Assembly (NCBI GenBank): GCA_934643825.1 | Contig: CAKUCW010000010.1 | Coordinates: forward strand, 1 to 64,000 | Length of the DNA stretch: 64,000 nucleotides | Source of the DNA: an uncultured Clostridia bacterium | GTDB lineage: Bacteria > Bacillota > Clostridia > Christensenellales > Aristaeellaceae | Direction: 5' to 3' | In this document: positions 34,406-41,376 of the stretch, one piece after another | Numbering within the stretch: position 1 is the stretch's first letter | How the letters are laid out: the number at the start of each line of letters is the position of its first letter | Program-made: the position numbers and the translations under genes | The notes under the pieces: generated by a model | Told to the model about the DNA's origin: nothing | Seen by the model: the letters and a program-made list of their open reading frames with translations, nothing else | Databases searched by the model: none

Positions 34406-34472
34406 ATCTTACGCCTGACCGCATGCAAAGTCAATAAAAATACAATAATAAGCCTTTGATTTTGTATTTTTT
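34406..34472 (-). promoter_or_regulatory. Promoter of amino-acid ABC operon with upstream inverted repeat
   Basis: On the minus strand TTGACT (34434-34429), 17-base spacer, TAAGAT (34411-34406). Directly upstream, AAAAATACAA and TTGTATTTTT (34436-34472) form an AT-rich inverted repeat of the sort bound by ArgR- or CodY-like regulators; which regulator is unknown. Confidence 0.65.
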
Positions 34473-34552
34473 ACAAAGAAATGATGTCATCACCGCCCAT
34501 TGCGTTGAAAAGCGACAATGAAAAACACGCTGTTTTACGTCATAGACATGGA

Positions 34553-34591
34553 CATTGAAGCTTTGCCCACGCGGGCGTTTTTTGTTCAATG
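34553..34591 (+). terminator. Orphan terminator-like hairpin
   Basis: GCCC-ACG-CGGGC then GTTTTTTG, itself enclosed by CATTGAA/TTCAATG. No plus-strand gene precedes it. The CACGCGGGCG core links it to the tandem repeat family at 26111, so it may be a repeat fragment. The wider gap 34473-34827 holds no supported gene. Confidence 0.45.
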
Positions 34592-34602
34592 CCTTCATCA
34601 TT

Positions 34603-34640
34603 AAAAAAACGTCCTGCTCTCATCTGCGGCGGGACGTCAG
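34603..34640 (-). terminator. Terminator of sensor-flavodoxin operon
   Basis: On the minus strand CGTCCCGCC and GGCAGGACG-type arms (imperfect at two positions) run into seven T (34609-34603). It is the outer copy of the hairpin pair that brackets repeat element copy 2. Confidence 0.7.
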
Positions 34641-34793
34641 ACTGTAGACAAAAAAGCCATTCTCCCCCTGAAGGGGGAGAATAGCTTTTTCCGCAAATGA
34701 AGAATAGCTGAATTTCTTGATTTTGCTATTCAAGCCAAGTTTGCTTATGTCAACAAGCTGAAACGTCCTGCCTTCATCTGAGGCGGGACGCTT
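34607..34793 (-). repeat. Repeat element (copy 2) flanked by a duplicated hairpin
   Basis: The core (34639-34761) is the inverted counterpart of the core at 23163-23278. It is bracketed by direct repeats of 30 bases with three differences (34607-34636 and 34762-34791), each a terminator-type hairpin. The flanks differ completely from those of copy 1, so they belong to the target and not to the element. Confidence 0.8.
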
Positions 34794-34827
34794 TTGCGTT
34801 TTGCTGTTCGGTTTCGTGCACAGCGCT

Positions 34828-35334
34828 TTACAGCCGCGCAACCATGTTTTTGAGCTTGTCCAAATCCTCCGCATCCGGATGGGACAGAGCGCGGTCAAAG
34901 TTTTCAATGAGCGCATCCAGATTTTTCATATGCTCCGGCTGCTCTTTCATCTTCACATAGCGCTCCCTCACAGTCTGCGGCATTCTGCCCTGACACATGT
35001 ATTCCCCGACCACCGTGTTGCTCGCGTCCAGCGACTGCCTGACGCGCCCCAAAATCTGACTGAAATACGCTTGACTGCCGCCGAAACCGGCAGTTCCGAA
35101 CAGAAAGACCTTTTTGTTCTTCAGCTTTTTCAGCAGCCGGATCGTGGCTTGATCCGCATTGCCCTTGTCCGTCCAGAATCCGATATACAGCATGTCCGCA
35201 GTCGGATTCTGATTTTCGACGCCGCCGAAAAAATCGCATGTTTCTTCGGGCAGCGTTTCCCGAATCACATCCGCCAGCTTTTTCGTGTTGCCCGTGACGC
35301 TGCTGAACAGAATGGCATATCTTTCTTCGCTCAT
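34828..35334 (-). CDS. Flavodoxin-like protein
   Basis: Cytosolic flavodoxin-fold protein of 168 residues. The FMN phosphate loop is SSVTGNTKKLA (residues ~11-21); YIGFWTDKG and FGTAGFGGSQAYF lie at the two further FMN-binding loops. It is probably a low-potential electron carrier or a small reductase subunit. It closes a four-gene operon after a 7TM sensor, a histidine kinase and a NarL-type regulator, 28 bases downstream of the regulator, so it may be the output of that signalling set. BilS, the flavodoxin-like partner of bilirubin reductase in gut anaerobes, is of similar size, but no BilR-like gene is here. Confidence 0.8.
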   Translation of the reverse strand: MSEERYAILFSSVTGNTKKLADVIRETLPEETCDFFGGVENQNPTADMLYIGFWTDKGNADQATIRLLKKLKNKKVFLFGTAGFGGSQAYFSQILGRVRQSLDASNTVVGEYMCQGRMPQTVRERYVKMKEQPEHMKNLDALIENFDRALSHPDAEDLDKLKNMVARL

Positions 35335-35362
35335 TGGAATAACCTCCTCCTTGCGTTTAGCG

Positions 35363-36004
35363 TTACAATTCGCCGCTTTTACGGTTTAAAATGACCAGTC
35401 CGCTTTCTCTTGCGCGGACGGCAAGCTCCGTTCGGTTGCGAAAGCCGGTTTTTTCCAGCATATTCAGAATATGCGTCTTGACGGTGGCGACGGACATATT
35501 CAGCCGGTCGGCAATCTCCTGATTGGTATCCCCGCTCGTGATTTCCCGCAGGACGGTCAATTCGCGCTCGGTAAAATCATAGCTGCTTGCCAACCCCAGC
35601 GTCAGCTCCGGCGAGGCGTCCGGATAAACGGATTCGCCGTTCATCGTGCGCTCCATCACATCCAGCAGGCTTTCCCGCTGTTCCTCCTTATACCAGAAGC
35701 TCTCCACGCCGATTTCCCGCGCCCGGCTCAGATAGGAACATTCCGGCATGGAGGTCACGATGATGATCTTGATCTGCGGAAAAGCACGCTTGATCCGCTC
35801 CGCTGCATCCAGCCCGCTTTCCCCGTCACGCGTGACCACATCCATCATAATCAAATCCACCGGAAAGCGCAAGCAGTAAATATCCGCCACGGCGGCATTG
35901 TCGATGGAAATCGCCACCTCAAAATGCTCGGACGCCTGAATACGCAGCTCGAACAGTTCCCGCGGCATGGTCTGATCTTCGACGATCATCACTTTATACT
36001 TCAT
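35363..36004 (-). CDS. NarL/LuxR-type response regulator
   Basis: Response regulator of 213 residues: receiver domain (~3-120) with acidic pocket Glu9-Asp10 and phospho-acceptor Asp55 (IMMDVVTRDG), Thr in IIVTSMP, and Lys in WYKEE; then a LuxR helix-turn-helix (~148-205, LTVLREITSGDTNQEIADRLNMSVATVKTHILNML). ATG 36004 overlaps the kinase stop codon by four bases, so the two are translated together. Predicted to be phosphorylated by the adjacent kinase. Confidence 0.92.
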   Translation of the reverse strand: MKYKVMIVEDQTMPRELFELRIQASEHFEVAISIDNAAVADIYCLRFPVDLIMMDVVTRDGESGLDAAERIKRAFPQIKIIIVTSMPECSYLSRAREIGVESFWYKEEQRESLLDVMERTMNGESVYPDASPELTLGLASSYDFTERELTVLREITSGDTNQEIADRLNMSVATVKTHILNMLEKTGFRNRTELAVRARESGLVILNRKSGEL

Positions 36005-37203
36005 TGGGATTCCCGCCTTTCCTTGGGCAATGTCAGCGTCAGGCAAAAGCGCGGCGCGTGTTCCACGGTCATGATGCCGCCCGCCGCCTCGGTTCGAGCG
36101 CGAAGCGCGGATAAACCGCTTCCCTCGACAATCGGCGTGGTCGGCGCCATGCCGTCGTTCAGATAGGTGATGACCCAAGCGTTTTCGCGCTCGGTTCCGT
36201 GGATTTGCAGCCGCTTTCCCTTTGCGTGCCGCACCAGATTGGTCAGGCATTCGCGGGCAGCCGCCGCCGCAAGAAGCGCATTTTCCGTTCCTTCTTCGGG
36301 GAATACGCCGATCCGCTCCATCGTTACGCCGATTGCCTGCGCCGCACGGTTCAGGGCTTCGCTTGCGTTTGTTGCGCGGACATCGGACGCCGCCCCCATC
36401 AGCAGGCGGATATTCTGCCTCCACGCCTCGCGAATCTCCGCCGCGTTCCCCTGCCCGGCAGAAAGAAACTGACGGGTCTGCAAAAGCACACGACCGATTT
36501 CGTCATGAATGCGGGTTTTGGCACAGAGAATCTCCCGCTCACGGGTCACGGTCTGCACGTTTTGACCATACTGCCTGAGCCGTCGGTTCATGTCCGTCAG
36601 CCGCCGATTATCCGTTTCCAGCTCTCGGTTCAGGCGCGATTCTTCCGTCACGTCCGTGCCGATAATTTGATAAACCTTCTTGCCGTCGAGCCGAAGCTCC
36701 GTCCGCTCAAAGCTCCATGTCTGACCGTTTTCAAGTGTCACGATCGGCTGAGCCTCCAGCTTTTTCCAGAAAGCGTTGGCATTCAGCAGCGCTTCGCCCA
36801 TCATCCGGTGACTCAGCTCTTCCATTTTCAGATTTTTCAGGGACGGATAACCGTTTTCCCGCGCAAAGCACAGCGCACAGGGCAGGTGGTCACAGCTCTC
36901 CTTGATGGAAACCTGAGAAAGCCGCCGCCTGCTTCGGCACAGTTGAACGACCATTAGTCTCAGATTCAGCAGCGGAACCGGCAGCGCCGCCGTCCACGGC
37001 ACGGGAGAAAGCAATTCGCAGTTCGGCAGATCCGCAAGCAGCACGGCAAGCAGCGCAAAATTCAGGATGGCCGTCAGCCCATATCCCGCTATCCCCCGCC
37101 GCATCCTGCATTGCACCGCGCTCAGCACGCTGACCATGCCGGCGCATATGCCCAAAAGCAGCGCCGTACAGAGCATCCCTGCGTAAGCATCTGTCATGGA
37201 CAT
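36001..37203 (-). CDS. Sensor histidine kinase, NarX/HisKA_3-like
   Basis: Membrane kinase of 400 residues. Two or three N-terminal helices (~8-30, 42-58, 68-88), a PAS-like segment (~125-185, ending IIGTDVTEESRLNRELE), a coiled coil (~188-222), the phospho-acceptor His233 in RIHDEIGRVLLQTRQFL, and a HATPase region with AARECLTNLVRHAKGK and GSGLSALRARTEAAGG. The N-terminus has about 90 residues of membrane sequence and little extracellular part, so the signal may be membrane-derived or come from the partner 7TM protein. It overlaps the upstream sensor by 10 bases and the regulator by four. Confidence 0.87.
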   Translation of the reverse strand: MSMTDAYAGMLCTALLLGICAGMVSVLSAVQCRMRRGIAGYGLTAILNFALLAVLLADLPNCELLSPVPWTAALPVPLLNLRLMVVQLCRSRRRLSQVSIKESCDHLPCALCFARENGYPSLKNLKMEELSHRMMGEALLNANAFWKKLEAQPIVTLENGQTWSFERTELRLDGKKVYQIIGTDVTEESRLNRELETDNRRLTDMNRRLRQYGQNVQTVTREREILCAKTRIHDEIGRVLLQTRQFLSAGQGNAAEIREAWRQNIRLLMGAASDVRATNASEALNRAAQAIGVTMERIGVFPEEGTENALLAAAAARECLTNLVRHAKGKRLQIHGTERENAWVITYLNDGMAPTTPIVEGSGLSALRARTEAAGGIMTVEHAPRFCLTLTLPKERRESQ

Positions 37204-38819
37204 TCGCCTCCTTTACGGAAATCGAGCGTGATGCAGAGCGCACCGTCCGATAAATCGACCGTCGTTTTTCCCGCCTGCGCAAAGCTGTCCAGCTCCGGCA
37301 TGCCCGCCGCATCCTCCATCATCAGCCGAACGGAAAGCGCCTTTCCGCATCGCACGCGGACAATCAAGGCGCTGAGCGTCGGCAGAGCCGCCTCAATGCA
37401 GGTTTCAAAAAAATCATATGCCGTCTGCGCGTCAGACGCCGAAACCGTGCCGCTTCCCTCCTGATGAAGCGTGCAGACCGTGCCGTACGCCGTCAGATAG
37501 GTCAGAGATTCCCGGATACAGTAAACCAGCTCATCCACAGACGGTGCGGCAGTATCCTCGCAAATCAGCGTCAGATTTGCCCGGCGCTTGACATAGGCGC
37601 CCAGAACGCAGAGCAGACCCAACCCACTTTTTTCGCAAAGCAGCTGATCCATTTGAATCAACTGTGTCTGAATCTGGCTGAAAATCGAATCGTAGACCCG
37701 GTTTTTTTCTTCGATCCGCGCTTTTTGCAGCTTCAATTCGTTCTCTGCGCGAATCAGCTCATTTTCCTCCGACAGGCGCTCGTTCGTTTCCGCCAGCCGC
37801 TCCCGAATCCGGTTGATTTTGGCGATATTCTCCACCCAGTATACGCGCCCGTCGTGTACCGGAGCGCTTTGCAGGCGCAAATCCTCCGTCAAAAGCACCG
37901 CGCCCTGCTCAGCCGCATTCATCTGCTCCGGCGTGAGGGTTGGTGCGCCCTTGGCGCGGTACATCGTCCGCTCCTGTTCGTCCGCAATCTGCGCCGCAAG
38001 CGTCGATTCCAGAAAAAGACCGCGGTAATCCGTGTTGGTCGGCAGCAGCCCCGTCTGAATACAGCTTTCCCAAAGCGCCGCAAACATCAGGCAGAAGCAC
38101 TCCGGCACCTCATGCAGCGGATTGATGTCCGCGAAACTTGCCCCGCAGAGAATCCAGCCGCCCGCAAAGACGCAGACCGGAATCCACGCCTTTTTTCTGT
38201 TTTCCAAAACGCGGCACTTGCTAAAGATCACCGCCACAGCCGCCATCATCCATCCGACGCCCCAAATCATCGCCAGCATATACAACGCGCCGTGGGTATA
38301 GCTTCCTTTTCCGGGGGTCTGCGCAAAGCGAAACGCCAGCTGATGCACGTCATTGCTCAAAATGCCGGCAATCAGCAGCCCCGCAGGGATCAGCAGAACA
38401 TACCATGCGTGCGGCAGCGTTTCCTCATCCTGACGCCCCACGCCCAGCGCGGCATAAAAACTGAGCAGCGGCGCCAAAATCAGCGGTATATAGTATGAAT
38501 ACCACAGATAGCGTCCCACCGTTCCCGACCCGAAGAAGCGATATTTAACCGCACGCATAAACAGCCACAGCATCGCCAGCCCGCATCCGAGAAGCAGGTT
38601 CAGCCGAACGCTTTTTTGCAAGACGCGGTGCGAAATGGAGAAGCCCCACGCCATCGCCATCCCTATATACAGCAGATTGGTCAGCAGAAAGCAAATCGCG
38701 GAAGGGAGCGGCGGAAGCACCCGGTCTGCCATCCGCAAACAGCCCGCCAGCACGAACAGTCCTCCAATGACGCAGACTTTCGTTATGGTTTTACGCCTTG
38801 TGCCCCACACATCCGTCAC
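37194..38819 (-). CDS. 7TM membrane sensor protein with coiled-coil output
   Basis: Membrane protein of 541 residues. The N-terminal ~230 residues contain about seven hydrophobic helices, similar to the 7TM sensor modules of some histidine kinases. A PAS-like part (~270-335, LLTEDLRLQSAPVHDGRVYWVENIAKINRI) and a long coiled coil (~340-400) follow, then a ~140-residue domain without a recognisable phospho-acceptor histidine or clear N/G1/G2 boxes of an ATPase. It is therefore a co-sensor or a degenerate kinase. As the first gene of the operon, overlapping the kinase gene, it probably feeds the kinase at 36001. The start follows a good sigma-A promoter at close range. Confidence 0.7.
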   Translation of the reverse strand: MTDVWGTRRKTITKVCVIGGLFVLAGCLRMADRVLPPLPSAICFLLTNLLYIGMAMAWGFSISHRVLQKSVRLNLLLGCGLAMLWLFMRAVKYRFFGSGTVGRYLWYSYYIPLILAPLLSFYAALGVGRQDEETLPHAWYVLLIPAGLLIAGILSNDVHQLAFRFAQTPGKGSYTHGALYMLAMIWGVGWMMAAVAVIFSKCRVLENRKKAWIPVCVFAGGWILCGASFADINPLHEVPECFCLMFAALWESCIQTGLLPTNTDYRGLFLESTLAAQIADEQERTMYRAKGAPTLTPEQMNAAEQGAVLLTEDLRLQSAPVHDGRVYWVENIAKINRIRERLAETNERLSEENELIRAENELKLQKARIEEKNRVYDSIFSQIQTQLIQMDQLLCEKSGLGLLCVLGAYVKRRANLTLICEDTAAPSVDELVYCIRESLTYLTAYGTVCTLHQEGSGTVSASDAQTAYDFFETCIEAALPTLSALIVRVRCGKALSVRLMMEDAAGMPELDSFAQAGKTTVDLSDGALCITLDFRKGGECP

Positions 38820-38836
38820 CGCCTTTCTTTTCTGCT

Positions 38837-38865
38837 ACTATACCAAAAAAACGCGGAAAAGCCAA
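38837..38865 (-). promoter_or_regulatory. Promoter of sensor-flavodoxin operon
   Basis: On the minus strand TTGGCT (38865-38860), 17-base spacer, TATAGT (38842-38837). The -10 lies only 17 bases before the first start codon, so the leader is very short. Confidence 0.65.
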
Positions 38866-38913
38866 GATGAGCGCGGGCAGTTTCGAGCAATTTCCTTTCT
38901 ATCAAAAGAAACA

Positions 38914-39109
38914 GGGCTGTCAAGCTAAACCGGACATTTCAAGAAGTAAATATCTAAGCATTTTAGGATATGGGGCTTTGCCCCATCGCCCCACCAAAGG
39001 GCTTTCCGAGCGTTTACGGCGCCCGTTTGGCGCATCGCCCTTTGGAAACCTTCGGGCTCAAATACTTAGCTTTACTCCTGAAATATCGATGTTGTTAGCA
39101 TGACAGCCC
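38914..39109. mobile_element. MITE-like element with ~50-base terminal inverted repeats
   Basis: Ends are GGGCTGTCA...GCTAA and its complement TTAGC...TGACAGCCC; similarity of the arms continues inward over ~50 bases (ATTTCA, GAGTAAA, TAAG blocks). The centre has a second large hairpin, CCAAAGGGC pairing with GCCCTTTGG around 38994-39043. No coding frame inside. At 196 bases it is best read as a non-autonomous transposable element. No clear target duplication. Confidence 0.65.
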
Positions 39110-39126
39110 CGCTTTGTGCTATGCGA

Positions 39127-39540
39127 TTACTTTTCAGCGACGCTCTTCCTGACCTGTAGGAGCAGCATCACCATGCTGATGCCCAGCAGGATATGTCCGA
39201 TGCCCGCGATGCCGGAAATCGCCGCGTTCATGCCGGCGGAAAGCTCCGTTCCCAGCACCTGCGGCACGCCGCGCACAACAAACATCACAGCCGTCAGGTT
39301 CAGACCCACCTGATACGCCGTCAGCACGCGCTTCGTTTTTGCTCCCGTGAAGGAAAAGCTCTTTTCCAGCAGCAGAAGCAGGAGGAAGAAGACCATGCCC
39401 AGCAGGAAGTAGTGCGTATGCACGACTCCGAGGGTCGTTCTGGCGGTAAAGCCGTTGAACTTGGTAAACTCACGGTAAAACACGCCGCCGACCATGGCGA
39501 GAATAGCGTACAGCAGGGAAGCGTTCATGTAGCGTTTCAT
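39127..39540 (-). CDS. DUF2871 family membrane protein
   Basis: Small membrane protein of 137 residues with four predicted helices (~8-24, 43-60, 74-92, 108-128). Conserved-looking histidines lie in or near membrane helices (TLGVVHTHYFLLGM and GIGHILLG), suggesting heme or metal coordination or a proton path; this is inference. The sequence fits the DUF2871 family. It is the second gene of a two-gene unit with the protein at 39584, 43 bases apart, behind a copy of the TetR operator. Confidence 0.75.
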   Translation of the reverse strand: MKRYMNASLLYAILAMVGGVFYREFTKFNGFTARTTLGVVHTHYFLLGMVFFLLLLLLEKSFSFTGAKTKRVLTAYQVGLNLTAVMFVVRGVPQVLGTELSAGMNAAISGIAGIGHILLGISMVMLLLQVRKSVAEK

Positions 39541-39583
39541 AGTTGTTCCTCCTTCAAGTTTTCACATGTTTTTTGTGGTTGGC

Positions 39584-40249
39584 TTACTTGCATTCCTTCT
39601 TCATCGCGAAGAAGCCGATCAGCACCGTCCAGACGTAGGCGCAGGTCTTCGGGATCATCAGCATGCCGATCATCGGAATGACGTCCGCCCACAGCACGAC
39701 CGGAATGTAGAAGCCGAAGCTCAGCACGATGGTCAGCCACATCCAGCGGAAGGACGCATCGTTATTTTCCTTCGCGCTGCGGTAGAACAGCACGATAATC
39801 AGCAGACCCATCAGCGCAAACGGAATGTTGCGGTAGATGCCCCAGGAGAGCGGCGCGTTCGCGCTCAGCCACTGGTTCTGCGGCATCATGCACAGCACGA
39901 CACGCACGGCAGCCAGCGCATAAACCGCGGCAGTCAGGATGCCCTTGCCCTTAATCTGGTAACGCTGACGCCACACATAGTAGAGCAGCACGTAGAAGAT
40001 GGTCATCGTCACAGAGGTAATCCACTTGCCCAGTCCCAGCGGCACGGTGTAGTTTTCAAGACCCGTCGTGCAGAGCGCCAGCGCACGGGGAATCAGGTGG
40101 AAGGAGTCGCCCGCACCCAGCACGACCGCCATCAGACCGAACAGACGGAACTGCTTGTTTCCCTTGCTTCCGCGAATCATCAGGATGCCGATGGTGATGA
40201 CAGACACCAGATAGACGGCATCAAAAAGCGTTTCAATAAGAGCCTGCAT
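39584..40249 (-). CDS. Polytopic membrane protein of unknown function
   Basis: Membrane protein of 221 residues with about seven helices and a short basic C-terminus (FFAMKKECK). Notable residues: GAGDSFHLIPRALA near 47-60, with a histidine at a membrane edge, and a WRQRYQIKGKG cytosolic loop. I do not recognise the family. It starts the small operon with the DUF2871 gene, and the palindrome TGAACATCGTTCA lies 192 bases upstream, identical to one in the TetR promoter, so it is a probable TetR target. The site AAAAGGAGAAC precedes ATG 40249. Confidence 0.75.
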   Translation of the reverse strand: MQALIETLFDAVYLVSVITIGILMIRGSKGNKQFRLFGLMAVVLGAGDSFHLIPRALALCTTGLENYTVPLGLGKWITSVTMTIFYVLLYYVWRQRYQIKGKGILTAAVYALAAVRVVLCMMPQNQWLSANAPLSWGIYRNIPFALMGLLIIVLFYRSAKENNDASFRWMWLTIVLSFGFYIPVVLWADVIPMIGMLMIPKTCAYVWTVLIGFFAMKKECK

Positions 40250-40440
40250 AGTTGTTGTTCTCCTTTTCTCGTTTTGTCGTTTAAGTTACAGGGACAGCCG
40301 GCTGCCGGATCGGCAGTCAGGCAGCGCTTTCTCCATAGGAGTCCGCGTATTTGAACCCGTGCGGAACATGGCGCTCCGCACAAGGTTATCAGCACATCTT
40401 TCCTTGATCCCACTGTATTTTCGGGATGCGCTTTTCTTTG

Positions 40441-40453
40441 TGAACATCGTTCA
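40441..40453. promoter_or_regulatory. TetR operator copy upstream of the membrane-protein operon
   Basis: TGAACATCGTTCA, a 13-base palindrome, identical to the copy at 41158-41170. It lies ahead of the 39584/39127 genes with a ~190-base leader containing hairpins such as GTGCGGA/TCCGCAC. No clear -10/-35 pair was found beside it. Confidence 0.65.
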
Positions 40454-40468
40454 GTTTGCCAGTGAAAA

Positions 40469-40552
40469 AACGGGCTGAGCCCGCCTTCACCTCCGCCGAG
40501 GTCTGCCACGCGTCAAAGTCTTGCTCACGCGGGCGATTTTATGCGATTCCTA
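40469..40552. repeat. Single diverged copy of the 95-base repeat
   Basis: CGGGC-TGAGCCCG hairpin, CTTCACCTCCGCCGAGGTCTG and CTCACGCGGGCGATTTTATGCG follow the same order as the tandem units at 26111, with many substitutions. It fills the space between the operator and the end of the TetR gene. Confidence 0.65.
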
Positions 40553-40584
40553 TACGTTGAAAATTCCCACCGCTTAGTAGGAAC

Positions 40585-41142
40585 TTAATAAAGGAGTCTC
40601 CGAACCATTTCAAGAACGGTCGAGGGGTCGTAGTCCTGCCGCAGCAAAGCGGACAGCATCAGCGAGAACAGAACACTCGCCAGCTTTTCTTCGGTAAAAT
40701 CCTCCGTAAAAGCATCCGGGCGAATCTTTTGATCCTGCGTCATGACGAAGCACAGTGCGTCCAGGATGTGCTGCCAGGCGTGCTGCATGCGCTCCTTGCC
40801 GTCCTCTTTCTCTTTTCGCATAAAGCCCAGAGAATGGAGGGTGAAGAACCCGGGGTACTGCTCACTGCCGTAAGCCATCCGTTCGTACATCCATGTGATA
40901 CAGCTCTCAACATTTTGAAACACGGACATATCGCTTGGGCGGTGGAAGATCTCGCTCCAGACGCTTTCCACTGTCGCGCCGACCAAATCAGCCTTAGAAT
41001 CAAAGTAGTTGTAAATCGAGCCAACTGACACGCCGCACGCTGCCGCCACAGAACGAATATTGACTGCTGACCAACCCTGCTGCCGAATCAATTCCCGGCT
41101 GGTTTGCAGGATCTCCTCCTTGGATGTCACAATCGTATTCAC
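40585..41142 (-). CDS. TetR family transcriptional regulator
   Basis: TetR-type repressor of 185 residues: N-terminal helix-turn-helix (SKEEILQTSRELIRQQGWSAVNIRSVAAACGVSVGSIYNYF over ~7-47), then an all-helical ligand domain (GFFTLHSLGFMRKEKEDGKERM). GTG 41142 is chosen, since TTGGAGTGAT lies seven bases ahead; a longer frame upstream would cross the promoter. Its promoter carries a palindrome right after the -10, so it is probably autorepressed, and the same palindrome stands before the adjacent membrane-protein operon. The ligand is unknown. Confidence 0.88.
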   Translation of the reverse strand: MNTIVTSKEEILQTSRELIRQQGWSAVNIRSVAAACGVSVGSIYNYFDSKADLVGATVESVWSEIFHRPSDMSVFQNVESCITWMYERMAYGSEQYPGFFTLHSLGFMRKEKEDGKERMQHAWQHILDALCFVMTQDQKIRPDAFTEDFTEEKLASVLFSLMLSALLRQDYDPSTVLEMVRRLLY

Positions 41143-41157
41143 TCGATCACTCCAATA

Positions 41158-41204
41158 TGAACATCGTTCAATATGATTATAGTCACCTGCCCGCATCCTG
41201 TCAA
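41158..41204 (-). promoter_or_regulatory. Consensus promoter and operator of the TetR gene
   Basis: On the minus strand a perfect TTGACA (41204-41199), 17-base spacer and perfect TATAAT (41181-41176), followed by the operator TGAACATCGTTCA (41170-41158) within a longer near-palindrome (41154-41174) that covers the transcription start. A consensus promoter under tight repression is the natural reading. Confidence 0.9.
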
Positions 41205-41306
41205 GAGGGCTTTTTAAGTTTTTTCATCTCTTTTTCTTCTCGATTTCAGGAGCGAAAAAAGACAGCTGAACATGGCTTTTTCAGGGCAAAGGTGCTGGAA
41301 ACGGCA

Positions 41307-41360
41307 TAAAAACTGCCTGCCGCCCAAGCAAGCATCTCTTGCTGAAAGCGGCAGGCAGGT
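41307..41360 (-). terminator. Terminator of the antiporter gene
   Basis: On the minus strand ACCTGCCTGCCGC pairs with GGCGGCAGGCAGT (one wobble), with a second internal hairpin GCAAGAGATGCTTGC, then TTTTTAT. Confidence 0.85.
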
Positions 41361-41376
41361 TGATGTCCTTCTGTTT

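Noticed and set aside
40261..40345. Short leader peptide ahead of the 7TM/DUF2871 operon
   Set aside because: A 16-codon frame exists but lacks a ribosome site, and the region is dominated by hairpins.
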